From Pleurodeles waltl (taxonomy: Eukaryota; Chordata; Amphibia; Caudata; Salamandridae): a DNA stretch of 64,000 nt. Every line of letters starts with the position of its first letter. Positions within the stretch are counted from its first letter, which is position 1. Location of the stretch: positions 646,351,465 through 646,415,464 of the forward strand of contig NC_090439.1 in the NCBI RefSeq assembly GCF_031143425.1. The letters are read 5' to 3'. Shown piece after piece: positions 37,380 through 48,738 of this stretch. A program made the position numbers and the translations under genes. The notes under the pieces were generated by a model. It had not been told where the DNA came from. It did no database searches and saw only the letters and a list, made by a program, of their open reading frames with translations.

Positions 37380-38420
37380 GGGTGATTTGTCAGGTAAGGG
37401 CCTAGAAAAAGGGGGTCTCAACATGCTTTTTCCCCATGCAATTTCCCATAGGGATTTTGAACACAATTATAGCCTGAACCCCTGGACGGGATTACACCAC
37501 ATTTGGCAGAAAGTTATCTCTTGGTCCAGAAACAACCATTTTTAGGGTTAAGCATGCAAACCGCTCTGTCTCTGGTGTAATCTCTATGTGGGCTTTTAAC
37601 CACACCAATCAGTTTGGTTGGTTCACGGGCTTGCCTCCTAAAATTAGTTTGATTTGATTAGTGAACGGCATGCATACGTCATGCCTTTTCCTGTGTTTAT
37701 CCCACCTCAAGCGTACCGGCCAACTACTGAAAACATACAAGGCTCCATTTTTTTCTGTATTGTTTCTGAACTACTTTTTCTCTTTAATTCGTAGGCAGTG
37801 AGATCTCGCTGGGAAGCAGTCGACATCGACTCTGTAACATGTATATTTGCACTTTTGCCAGTTACATGGATAATTGCACTTTTGCCGACACGTTTCTCTA
37901 CAAGCAAACTTCTGTTTCCTTTTGTGTGTCTGCTTTGTGCTTATGGCGGCCGTCAGCTCGCATATGTGAAACTGTTTTACTTTTAATTTCCAGTTCATGT
38001 GCAAGAAAAGTACAGTTAGGAGTTTACAACGCTAACAGCTTTAACTCGAGCAAACGCGAGACCCATTGCGTTGCAAATGCTTGTTATTTGGTGTCAATCC
38101 TTTCAGTAGTTTCTGAGATATTAAATATCTAGGGATGTGGAGGCTTGGCAGATCAGACAGTTCCTGTGGTGATATCTGATTGCCTGCCACCACTTTAACC
38201 AGGAAGTGCTGGCAGCAAATTTGGACTCTGACCCAGCAGAGTCCCATAAAAAAAAAATCATAAAGTAAAAATGAAAAAAATAAACAAGGGGGCCTGGTGC
38301 TGGGGTTCCTCTGGGATCTGGCTGGGGGTCAGAAATCTTATTTTTTTTACCCAATTTTGATGCAAAATTGTGGAGGATCTGTGAAACTGCTGGAAAACTG
38401 AAAGAAGGGAAAAAAAAGTG
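37380..38420 (+). repeat. Composite repeat with two copies of the conserved module
   Basis: Near 37490-37550 is 'catttggcagaaagtta' with 'ttggtccagaaa'. At 38090-38130 is 'ttggtgtcaatcc' with 'tcagtagtttctgaga'. Between them, 'ttgcacttttgcc' occurs twice about 37 bases apart (near 37847 and 37876). There is no coding potential. The module matches those at 7645 and, inverted, 10565. Confidence 0.5.
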
Positions 38421-38990
38421 CAGTCTTTCCAGGGCTTGTTTACAGCTTAGCCCCCATGTGGGCTAGGTCCCGGGGTCATGCAGGATATAAAAAAAAGTAT
38501 GGAGGAGGCGTATGAGCCCCCCCTTTAAGTTTTTTTGAGCCCCAGGGACTACCACTTCCCCGGGGCTTTATTTACACATAGCCAGGGGAGGAGGGCTGCA
38601 AGGACCTCCCTCCATAGGCTCTTTAAAGCCCTGTGGACCGCCACCTCCTCGGAGCTTGATTTACGTACTGGAGGGGTGCCACGTGGACTCCCCCCTCCTG
38701 TGGATCTTTAGAACCCCATGGACAACCACCTCCCTGGGGCTTGATTTTAAAAAGTGATGGCGGGCTGCTTGGACCCCACTATTTAGCTCTGTATGGCCCC
38801 GGGGACCACTACCACCCCAGAGCCGGAAATCAATTAAAGAGTGAGGGGGGCCATGTGACCCCCCCCACCCCTTCCAGGGCATATACGCCCCTAGGGACCA
38901 CCACCTCCACGAGGCGGGCCCATGCAAACTGAAAGGTGGGAGTACATGCCCCCCCCCCCCCCCCAAGAGTCATTAAAGGCCCTGAGAGCA
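38420..38990 (+). repeat. GC-rich tandem array, 80-92-bp units
   Basis: Units carry 'gaccaccacctcc', a GGGGC block and 'ttgattt'. The CCAC anchor occurs at 38552, 38641, 38726, 38806 and 38898. A 16-base C run ends the array (38949-38964). The hairpin chain follows directly. Confidence 0.7.
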
Positions 38991-38999
38991 ACCCCTTCC

Positions 39000-39310
39000 C
39001 CCTCACCACAGGCCAGCTCCCTATCTCCCGAAATGCCCACCCTCGGGAAATAGTTTGCTTTAGCTTGGCGGAAGCTTTGATAGTTCCCGTCGAGCAAGAG
39101 CAAACTGTAAATCTGCTCACAGTGGGCGGTGGCAGAACTACTGCTCCCGCTCTTTGGGAGTGGACTTTTCATCTGTTTTCCTGCCCACTGTCAAGGGGAC
39201 AGAAAACAGATGAAAGGATTGCTCTCCCAAGCAGGGAGCAGCTTTTCTAGCTGCTCCCTGCATGCAGGAGCAATGCTGGCTCCCACTGGAGGAGGGGAGC
39301 CAGCAAAGAC
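39000..39310. repeat. Chain of perfect hairpins
   Basis: Perfect inverted repeats follow one another. They are AGTTTGCT (39052-39059 with 39099-39106), TTTCATCTGTTTTC (39167-39180 with 39202-39215), GCAGGGAGCAGCT (39231-39243 with 39249-39261) and TGCTGGCTCC (39274-39283 with 39296-39305). The third has a 5-base loop. Long open frames across this region arise from the GC-rich composition and do not look like genes. Confidence 0.8.
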
Positions 39311-40480
39311 GACAGGGTCCTTGAGGCTCCCCCACTGTTCCCATCTGAAATCTATAATGGAGGAGTTTGCATTGTTACTCTTTCAAGCAAAATATTTATG
39401 CAGTGACTGTACGGAGTGGGTTCTTTCATGTATTCTGCTGTTGAGACTAGAGATTGTTGTTCTCACTTTTAACCACTACAAGTATGTAAAATGGCCTGAA
39501 CGGCCCGCCACATATACCTTAGTGGGATGCAACATCTTCCCGCCTTTTTCCAGGATGATGGACAGCTTTCTAAAAAGCTCCAGTAGTGCATTTCCTGCTG
39601 ATTTTGGAGATGCGTTCTTGATGCACAGGAATATGACACATCTCCACCAAAGAAGCACTACTTATTATATCAAATTAAGAGGACATTTCCTTGTCTGGTG
39701 GAGATTCAACTCTTTGTAGTCTTGTTGTCTTCTCTACATGAGGATTCATGTTTTTGGAGACTTCTGTATGAAGACCCTTGAGGAATATTCACATTGACAA
39801 AATTACAGGCACACAAGGTTACTTGAGACATAACCACATGGTCCTTGACACAGCTGTAGTATGGAATGTGCACTATAAATCTGACCAACAAGGTATCACT
39901 TACTAATTAGGCAGTGAAAAGTACTCCAATTGAGTAGACGTTTTGCCCAAAACTGTAGCCTCTTCTTGGATAAATAAGCAGTTCAGGATGCATTCTGGCA
40001 CAATGCTCATTTCACAGAAATTATACCTCAACCATCATATCGGGTGCCAAATGGAGGTTGGCTACAGGGCCTCACCATAGGCCAGGCCCTGCGACCGACC
40101 CCCCGCTCTTAAAAAAAAAAAATAATAAGAAGAAGAAATAATAATAATAATAATAATAAACATATGGAACTATGCTAATCCTATGCTTAAAAACATTGTT
40201 ATATAAATGGCAAAATACTTTGTCATTTTCTAGCTCAGCATGGACGGCACTGTAGGTATCTTATGCTAAAAAACTTTGCCAGAAAAGCAGACATTTGAGG
40301 TGAGCAAATTCAGAGTGTCACTCGTGTTGAAGGGTGCTCTATCTAGGAACTCCTCTCCACTTAAACTTGGTAACTACCAAGAGTTCTTTGCTTCTTTTTT
40401 TGCATAATTCATGAATCACGTAAAGGGTGATGCATAAATTATGCATCGCCCTGAAAGGGTATTGCATTGATATATAAAGA
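39311..40480. other. KIF20A intron sequence with (AAT)n microsatellite
   Basis: Apart from the AAG/AAT microsatellite at about 40108-40160, nothing is recognised. The short open frames show no motifs. Confidence 0.5.
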
Positions 40481-40488
40481 TAGCCCAT

Positions 40489-40550
40489 ACAATTGACCCT
40501 GGTGACTGTTTCAAGGGTCTTCATCAGGATTTGGATCCAGAATTGTTTTA
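40489..40550 (-). ncRNA. Hammerhead-ribozyme-like motif with intact core
   Basis: On the minus strand CTGATGA (40521-40527) is followed by AGACCCTT (40513-40520), then GAAA (40509-40512) and a GTC cleavage-type triplet (40504-40506). ACAATT (40541-40546) can pair with AATTGT (40489-40494), and TGG with CCA, giving a helix I as in type I hammerheads. The weak point is stem II, which can form only two or three pairs. It resembles the hammerheads of Penelope-like elements, although no coding part is nearby. Confidence 0.5.
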
Positions 40551-42530
40551 GGAGAAGGATGGAACGCATGGTGTGATAGACAGAAGAGGATTTTTTACCA
40601 CGGCTGATGTGCAAGAGTGGTGGGTGCATTTCTGAAAGGCTTGTAGAGTCTTTGCATGATGAAGCATCAGCAGGTTGGTTAACAATGAAGACTTCTGCAT
40701 TCAAGCCGGATTGTGGTTTCAGTCAATTATACAGGTATGCATGCTTGTGGTTTCCTTCAAAATGGGGCTGCAGTTTGTAATTTCTGTGCTTCATGTTTAC
40801 AGTCCAAATGACAGTGGGGGGGTATATCTTAATTTATGCTTTTTTTAAAATTAAATTTGCTGATCAATAAATGTATCACTCTCTAAACACATTTTGGAAC
40901 ATATAAAGCCATGAAGCAAATTGCATCTCTTTGACCTTTCTTTTTGTAAATAAATGTAAAGAATACTTATTATAACGATGAAGGATCACTATTAACCCAT
41001 ATACCCTTTTCTTTTTGTCACAAGGTTTAAACAACAGTTAAAAAATACACACAATCATAAATAGGCCACACCTTTTGCCATAGACCTGGAGCACAATTTT
41101 CATATGTAGCAAGCAAAGTTGTGTCTTCTCACTAGAGGTCTGTTAGTAGGCCTTTATGCAGCTCATATTTACTTAAGGTGTTGGAGAACGCAGGTGCAAG
41201 ATATATACCACCCTGGGAAACAACCCAACACTAATTATTATGGTTATGACTGGCATGCAGTATTTTGTGGCTCAAAAACAGGCACATATCGTAATGCTTG
41301 ACGGTAAAGGTATCATCCTGCCATGGAAATGAAATTTGTCCCATAGATCCTCTAGAGCCCAAGACTAAAGTGGCACTCTCACTTCTAAGTGTTAATGAAA
41401 ATATTTTGTGGTCGTATGAGACAGAAGCAATATTCAGGAATGAAAACAGTGGTAGAAACCCAACACTACTACACTGCATGATAGACAAAACCGATGCTGT
41501 TAAAAATTGGATAAACTTTTATGAAGGGCTCCAACCACATGGATCCATTAAGCCGCACCCTTCCATCCCTGTCAAAACCAATCCCACATGCACCTCCCCA
41601 GTTATAAAATGGTGGTTGAAATCTGGCAATTCTCCCACCCACACTGTGTTCCTTCCTTTCCTCTCCCTACCTGTAGTCCTGTTCTCAGAATCTCAATATG
41701 AGGCAGAGTTAAGACACCACACTGACTATTGACCAGTGAAAGTCTCTTGTCAGAGTAGCTTGGTTTTCCACATCGGCATGGGCCTTCAAAGACCCAGTGT
41801 GGTAAAGAAGATGATGGTTCATGGTGCAAAGGCTCCACTCAGTATACCATGACTACTTCAGGTCGTCAGAGACACGGGGGATGCAGTTGATCATGAACTG
41901 CCAGTCTAAAAAATAATGTAGGTGTCTCAGAAGAGTGTAGGTACCCCAATATTAAGCTTCCCAGCAACTCTGTTGGTGACCTTATAGAGGGAGAGAACAT
42001 TACTTATTGGTGAAATCCTATGAGGAGGGAACTCTGGCGATCTTGCAGACCATTGTACTGGACCTATTGGGCCATCCAGATACACAGATGACAACACAAA
42101 TACATTTAGGAGCACCACAGTAATGGATTTATTGATTAGTGGGTGTTCTTTAAGTCTATGGGTTTCAAAAAGAATCTTAGGTAGCGCAGCTCAGGAGTCC
42201 ACTGAGATGGTGCAACCCATTATGGATCATACAAACCAAAGTTGTGGGTGTAGGTGGGCTGTCTAGATGGTGGAACTCCATATGATGGACAGACACCACA
42301 GTAGTGAGTATATGGTGTCCACTCAGAAGCATAGTCTATGGCGTTGGTCCAGAAACAAAGATAGTGCTACCCATAATGAGCACCTCACACCACAGTAGTG
42401 GATATAGGGATAAATTAGTGCACCCTGAGTTTTATGAGGTCCACTAAGAGAGGAGTGTTGCACCCCTTGTAAACCAATGTAAGTGTGTGAGGAGTTGGGT
42501 GTTTTATGTGATGTGGCTGTGGGGCCTTAT
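40550..42530. other. Unassigned sequence including a 144-codon frame
   Basis: A plus-strand frame at 41298-41732 is open for 144 codons without a recognisable domain, signal peptide or membrane segment. It could be chance or an old transposon piece. The stretch 41830-42480 has loose repeats around 'caccacagtagtg' and 'gtccactcagaag', too divergent to define a unit. Confidence 0.35.
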
Positions 42531-43400
42531 TGTGCAGTACACTCAAATACTCTGTTGGGTCCAGTCAAGCTTGTTTACTTAACCTCAAGCTTAACCCTGA
42601 GTATCTGTGCTGGGAGCAGTAGAGCTTAGTAAAGGAACTATGTGTAAAGCATTTAACAGCACCAAATGACAAAATAAGAAAGCAACAAAACACAAACTAA
42701 GACATCAATTTATACAAATAGATTGTATTTTTATAAATTTTTAGAGACCGGAGGGTTCTGGAAATACAGATTTTAAAAAAGGTATTATCACTTTTAAATG
42801 CAACAGCAAACAAGCATTACTCAACAATAATTTTGGAAACTTTAAAAAAGTTTGAAAGAGTTAATTTTGCTACTCTAGTCCAGGTTGGGTGATCAAGTAC
42901 AGCAGGACAGAGGTCTATGAGGCCAGAGTAGACAGTTCTATAGCCACCAGAGCATTTCTGAAGAAAAATCCAAACTTTACAAGACAATTGCCATAGACGA
43001 CAATGTAGTGGTCCTGAGGCTGAGGGATGCAGGCAAAAGATGCTCCGGTTGTGGTGCGGTTGATGGGGGGTGTCTTTGTGGGTGCTTCTCGGTCCGCAGG
43101 AAAAGGGGGGGAAAACTTGGCCAAAGAGACTGGGGTATCTCAAAGTTCTCTACATTGATGCAGCAGGCCAGCCAATGCTGGGCTACTGGTCAGTCTGCAC
43201 CGCGGTTGGGACAAAATCTTTTGGTGGGGCTTGTGTCCCTTGGGTACAATGAATGCAGACTTGGATAGTACTCCCGTGTAAGGCAGACTCCGGTGCAACT
43301 TTTGGCTACCCGGGATTTGTCTTCCTGGGTGCCCGGCAACTGGTAGCGGCAAAACATCTGCGGTGGCTACTGATAGAGCTTACATTTTAGTGCTGTCTCT
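42530..43400 (+). mobile_element. LTR-like fragment
   Basis: The left part ('aagcttaaccctgag', 'gtgtaaagcatttaacagcac', 'acatcaatttataca') matches the beginning of the LTR-like region at 28200-28350 in order and spacing. The rest is moderately GC-rich, with G runs near 43065 and 43100, and non-coding. A family relation to 28150-31196 is likely; the limits are uncertain. Confidence 0.45.
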
Positions 43401-44150
43401 CATGTCACAAAAGTCATCGGACTGTGACAAGTATAGGTTTATGAAAAAAAGAGAGACAAACTAACATAGAAAACTTCACTGACACGCATTTTAAATGTGC
43501 AATTGCTTTTATTTCAGAGGTGCCTTTAAAATTAATCACGTTAGTCTAGATTCTAAATTATATTTTCACATCAGTTTTATCCTTCTAACTGTGCATATAG
43601 AAACAATATTACATTTCTTGTGATTAATGAAAGTTTGAGTTTGAAAATATGTCCAACCAAGAGAAACGCTCTTCTCGGTTATACTTAATAGAAACAATAA
43701 CAAAGCTTTATCATTTGAAATGAAATGTATTGCTCAAACTAGTAAAATATAAATGATGAATTTATAAGTTTCCATATTATGTGTTTAACTAAAACGTGTT
43801 AATTAAATTCATTTTATATTTTCTCTTGTGTTAGCTTAAGTAAGGCCTATAGAGCTTGCATTTTGTAGTACTGTACTCATGCAAATAGTCTGCGCTGAAA
43901 TTATAGCATATGCACTGCATATACTAGTACGTTTCACATGTGCAGTGTTGCAGTGAAATTTCACAAGTATGCCCACCCGACACACCTTTTTATATGAATA
44001 CTCGCATAGGGAAGCCTTAGGATAGTTCGCTGGAGGAGGACAGATTTATTTAAGTAATTCCCTCTTATTTTCTGAAAATTGACTGGATAATTTCCAGTTC
44101 CTGCACTCTGGTAGGGCTCACATGGGTTATTTTGTTATATCTAGCTTTTT
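43400..44150. other. AT-rich intron sequence
   Basis: No gene or repeat was recognised in this block of the large KIF20A intron. Confidence 0.45.
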
Positions 44151-44430
44151 TTTTTTTTAAACTCGGCACTAGTATGCAAGAATAAACCAGGAATCCACAG
44201 CCCTGATGAATGCCCCAGACCTGCTAATGCTAGATAGATGGGCAGAAGCATGTTGGCTTAGGAGGACTGATTGAGTCATTGACCTCAATAACTGTCCCAA
44301 TTTGGTTTTTAATCATACCGGAAAACCCCACTATTAAAAGGTGAAATACATGGATTTCTCAAGGCATTTTTTAGTAACCTGGATCCTGCATATGTCCAGT
44401 ATCCTTTACATAAGAACTCCCTTCAGTCAC
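44150..44430 (+). mobile_element. Penelope-like tail fragment
   Basis: A hammerhead-like motif (44203-44255) lies in sequence I associate with the flanking repeats of Penelope-like elements. No coding region is attached. The limits are estimates. Confidence 0.4.
44203..44255 (+). ncRNA. Hammerhead-ribozyme-like motif with long stem II
   Basis: CTGATGA (44203-44209) is intact. TGCCC (44211-44215) pairs with GGGCA (44240-44244). GAAG (44245-44248) stands where GAAA is required, a single change. CATGTT follows. The order fits a hammerhead core. The A-to-G change would probably abolish cleavage. Confidence 0.45.
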
Positions 44431-44689
44431 AGCCCGCCTGGAGGTTTGAGTCCACCCTGGTGGCATTGTCCTACCAGGGTGAGGAAAGGTTGCAAAGGAT
44501 GAAGCATGACACTATTAAGTGCATGAGGCTTTCTCTTCCATAAGGATGCTCCTGGGGGAGGAGGTAACACCTCACTTTACGGCAACTGCCTTTGTTCCCG
44601 AGCTGGGGAGTCAATCACACATCTCCTTAGGTGGTCAGAAAGCTCTGTGTGTGCCAGAGGGAGGCCACTGGCCAAGCTGGGGCACAAAG

Positions 44690-45351
44690 TGGCAACTTTC
44701 TAAAAGTTGCTCAACTTTAAAAGTGACATAAAAGTCGACTTGACCATTAACTTGCATTTTATTTCACAATTTGAGACCATACATAACCCAGTTAGGTAGT
44801 CCCATTCAGGAGTTAACCAGGTTGGGGTGCTAAACGCTAAACATGTGTTAGCCAATGGGCTATTAACTTTATCCACAGCAAAATGACAACTGCTGTATTG
44901 CTGTTGAACATAATAAAAAGTAAATCTCTTAACAAAATATCTCTCCCCGTCATTAGGCTCTATAGACCTTCCTTTAAGGAGACTTACATATAGTGTCAAG
45001 GGATAAGGTGGCATTGCCATTAGGGTTAATGGCAAAATCAAACTGGCAGTGCAATACTGCCCTTACAGTCTGCAGTGGCAGGCTGGGAGCCATTACTTTT
45101 TCACACACAGGGTGCCACAAACAATGTTCCAGCCCTGAGTGAACACGGTCTTACACGCCTTGGGTACCCTATGCACCATATACTAGGGACTTATAAGTAA
45201 GTCTACATAACTTTTGTAAAGGGACTGAACATGGCCACTGAGGTCTGGGCAGCAGACCTTGGTGCGCTCTCAGTCGAAAAAGCAGCAGCTAATAGTCCAA
45301 ATGGGTCCAAAAGTGGGGAGAAACCTGCAAAGGACCAGTTTCCTTACACAC
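44690..45351 (+). repeat. LTR-element-related fragment
   Basis: The block 45020-45210 matches 31800-31960 ('ctgcagtggcaggc', 'gggtaccc', 'actagggacttataagtaa'). The fragment ends with 'ccagtttccttaca', an LTR-type end resembling those of newt elements from memory. The open frame at 45231-45545 runs out of this end and has no motif. Confidence 0.5.
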
Positions 45352-48300
45352 TGCAGTTAAGATTTGGGGGAGTCCACATTGGAGCCATGGTACAACAATC
45401 TAGCAATAACCACATTAATGGGTATGTGAACTTGGAAGCACTAAAATGCGACCCACAAGATTGGGTGGACTATGAACAGACATGGAAGGTGTTAATCTGT
45501 AGCACTCTCCTGTGGGAGAAGATACAGTTAGATTTGAAGGGATGATTTGGGACAGGAAGAACAAGGATTGATAGAGAAAAGGACATGGGTTCTGGCCCTC
45601 TGCCCAAATAGGATATGGTCAACAATTAACAGTATCATACTTGATCAAATCCTATAAAAATGTGAAGCTCAAACTACAATAACCTAAAAAAAAAAAAAAA
45701 AACATTTTATTTCTGCTTGTATTGCGTGACCTCCACTTAAATATTGAGAGTAGATGTAGGAGATCATCTTTCGTTTTGTGAAAAGATGAAGTTGAAAAAC
45801 ATGGAACATGAGAATGTAAACATTTTATGTATGCAGTCAAATGTTATTGTGGTCTATTTCATGTTGTAATGACAGCCCATAAAGGTCCAGTGGAACACAA
45901 ATCACAAATATTTAACTGAAAATATGAAATCAACAGTCAGGCATTTTAATCAATTGCCACATAAGCAATCAGAGATTTGCTGTCAAATATGGAAAGTTTT
46001 TTTAGAGTAGGGAAGAAGGGATTGGAAACTCATTTAAAGAAGAAACTTTCTTATAGAAATGCCAGAATCCGTATACTCAAGAGGTTGAATGAATCTCAAA
46101 GTTTGCCATAAATCTTTGTAAAGTTGGCTACCTATGGGAAGTGAAGAAAATCTACAAAAGTGGAAGATGTGACATACACATAGCATTTGAAAAAGACGAA
46201 GGCAGGCTTTACTCCTCTGTCAGCTGGATCAGCTTAAATTAATTGTACTGAGAAAGCAAGTTTAAAACATTCATGGGAAGCATGTTGGACCCAAGAGAAC
46301 TTATTTTGCTCTTCAATACAAAATGGAAATTAGCTTTAGTAAAAAGCCTCCTGTTTATGTTACAGAGAAAAGACATATGCGTTTCCTCCCGATGAAAGGG
46401 TTTTATACTTTCAAATCCACTGAGGAGGATACAAATTTTTATTTTAGGTGTAAAACATTTAAACAAGTTAAACAAAGAACTATGAATATGATTAAATAAT
46501 TTGATCAATTACAAATAAAGTGACTCTGTAATTCTTACTAATTAGTAGGATGACAAGCCCAAGGGGAAAAGAGAATTGACTCCTTTATAAGCTGCCTTTC
46601 CCTTACCTTGATCCCTGGTTTGGACACCCTGGGAGCAGCGGTACAGCCAGAGTAGGAAGGAAGGAAGGAGTGGGGCAACTTCTTGATGCACCTAGGGGCA
46701 AGAGGCTGATAGCTTGGTTCATAGGTCAGACTAGGCGAAGGATCAAAGTCATCAAGAGAGGAGAGCAGGATCATGATTGGGTGTTGGCAAGAGCAGTGAC
46801 CATGGCCCAGACAATTTGTGTAGAGGAAATGGCAAACATATGGCACTACAAAGTAACAAGCCTGCTCAGGATAGGCACAGTGACAATTCAAATAGAAATT
46901 GAAGCTTGTCTACCCAGAAGATACAGTTATCTATGTGTGGGCTTGAGTCTGTCAGATGATCTGAGTGTGTAAGGTGCATCCGGTGTCTCTTCCTCACCTT
47001 TCAGATTCATTCATCAGGGCCATTGTGACTAGGAAGTGACATATATCCATCCTCGGAAGTCATGTCAACAACTGAACGTTACTTAGGGGGGAGAGAGAGA
47101 GAGAGAGAAAAATTACTCCTTGACCGATTTACCTAACTATCCAATGAGTGGCCTTATCCTGCATGAAGATACTTTGTGGTCCTCACGAGTCCAAAGTTGT
47201 AGCAACCTCACTATATGTGCTGCATGTTGGATAGGTCGCGACTTGTTTTCTGGAGTAATTCACAATCTTTCCATAGCAAATGTGTGCATTTTTATGGGGT
47301 TGTGTATACACTTTCCGTCCTATAGATGGAATCAGTTATGTCTGCAAGAAGGGGTTGTGCATAAACATAAAGAGCTAGAATTTTGACTGGTGGTCCAAAG
47401 GCACCATGAACTACTAGGCTAACTGAGCTTGTAATGTGTAAGACATACCGGGAGCATCTGGAGAAAATTTGGAAGGAGGCTATATATGGATTATGTCCTG
47501 TGGTATTAACTACTCTGGTGCTTTCACCCAGTGCTCTCTTGCACAGAAAGGCAAATGGCACAATCTCCTAAAGCACATACGAAAGCAGCATTGTTTGCTG
47601 GGAGCCAGAAAGCGGACTGAATGTTGTAATCCATATGGCGTTCATAGAACATGTTTCATCAGATAAATGTAGGTATATGTAACACTGAAAACATAATGAA
47701 TCTCTGTAGTGGCTAAAAAAAACAAGCCTTGTTCCTGTACTACAGAACAAATAGGCCAGAAGAACAGTGGAGGCAACGTGGCCTGTACAGGGGGGGATGC
47801 ATAAAGTCACATTGCACATCTTGAATCGTTTGAACTACTAAAGTACAGTTTTTAGTTCAGTCAAAAGGTGGTTGAGAGCTTCCCAAAGAATATGTTAGCA
47901 TTAGGCTGCGGGGTGAATTGTAATTATTCCGGCGTAATTTTGCATTACGATATTTATGGAAAATTAAAGAGATAACAGCATGCTTAGTTTCAAGGAGAAA
48001 TTGTAGTGTGACATGTACTCCTTGGCTAATTGACTGTGAGCGGCAGTGTTTTATGCGCGAAGGCAGTTTCGTTACTGCAGCCAGTCAACAATCATTTTAG
48101 GTGTACTTTCTAACCAAGTGGACCGTTCAGGTAACTTTTAAGCTTAAAACTAGAAATCTGAATGTGGGTGGCTGTGTTTTGAATAAGAGTGACCAGAAAC
48201 CAAAACAAAATTACATTTTCAAGTTGAAATGCTGCCCTTAATGTACCGATCGTCTATTTTTTTTCAGTGAGATGCATTTCGCACAATTAGACATAATTTC

Positions 48301-48618
48301 ACAGTAATTTTGCGAGCTACCCCAGTAAAAAATAAATAAAATGCTGTGAAACGGTGGCAGTTGAGAACACAAAATCTAGGCAAAGAATTCATAATAGCCA
48401 AAACTTAGGAAAAAGATAAAAGCTATCACAAACGTATACGAAGCAGACACAAGCATTTTTAAATTCATACGAGTAACATAACACTGGAATGATCAACGAA
48501 GCTTATGCTTGAATAAATGGAAAACTTAAATATGGTGTAAAATGACATATGGGTACTTCCAGGTAAATGCTTCCTATGAACTTGGTGGCCTTAAGCGAAT
48601 GCTAGAAGACGCACATAC
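45352..48618. other. KIF20A intron sequence, no gene recognised
   Basis: There is an A run near 45687-45703 and a (GA)n tract at 47091-47108. The open frames are short and motif-less. Confidence 0.5.
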
Positions 48619-48738
48619 CTTGGTGAATGTGAATTTGTGCATAGACTGGCCAATTCCCTTCTCACTGTTTTTCATTGCACTGGATTCCTTTGGTGCCTGC
48701 AGAGTTACCATCTCAGAATGTTCTATAGTAATACAATC
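48619..48738 (-). CDS. KIF20A: KIF20A exon, early motor domain
   Basis: This 120-base exon reads 40 codons without a stop on the minus strand. It contains LQAPK, GIGQ and KFTFTK, which match the early motor domain of KIF20A just before the conserved FGP motif. The acceptor is a T-rich tract ending in TTTAG at 48739-48740. The donor is GTATGT just below 48619. Both boundaries are phase 0. The next exon begins with IFGP, as expected for the family. The upstream exon carrying the first motor strand, with its RVRP motif, was not seen in the 15 kb to the right. A plus-strand frame across the same bases is a shadow. The paralogue KIF20B is less likely because the LQAPK and GIGQ stretches fit KIF20A better. 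Confidence 0.92.

Larger units (their letters stand above)
34668..48738 (-). other. KIF20A: KIF20A gene segment (three exons and two introns)
   Basis: This is the span of three consecutive exons of a kinesin-6 motor gene read on the minus strand: 48619-48738, 34965-35103 and 34668-34852. Spliced together they give 444 bases, an open frame of exactly 148 codons. The introns are about 13.5 kb (35104-48618) and 112 bases (34853-34964). The large intron holds a microsatellite, a GC-rich array, a hairpin chain, Penelope-like tails and LTR-like fragments, yet both splice junctions stay canonical. KIF20A drives late mitosis and cytokinesis by carrying the chromosomal passenger complex to the central spindle; that is family knowledge. 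The exon with the motor start motif upstream and those with switch I and switch II downstream were not found here. Confidence 0.9.

Noticed and set aside
39129..39719. 196-codon open frame
   Set aside because: It runs through the hairpin chain and GC-rich repeat; its composition explains the lack of stops and no domain is present.
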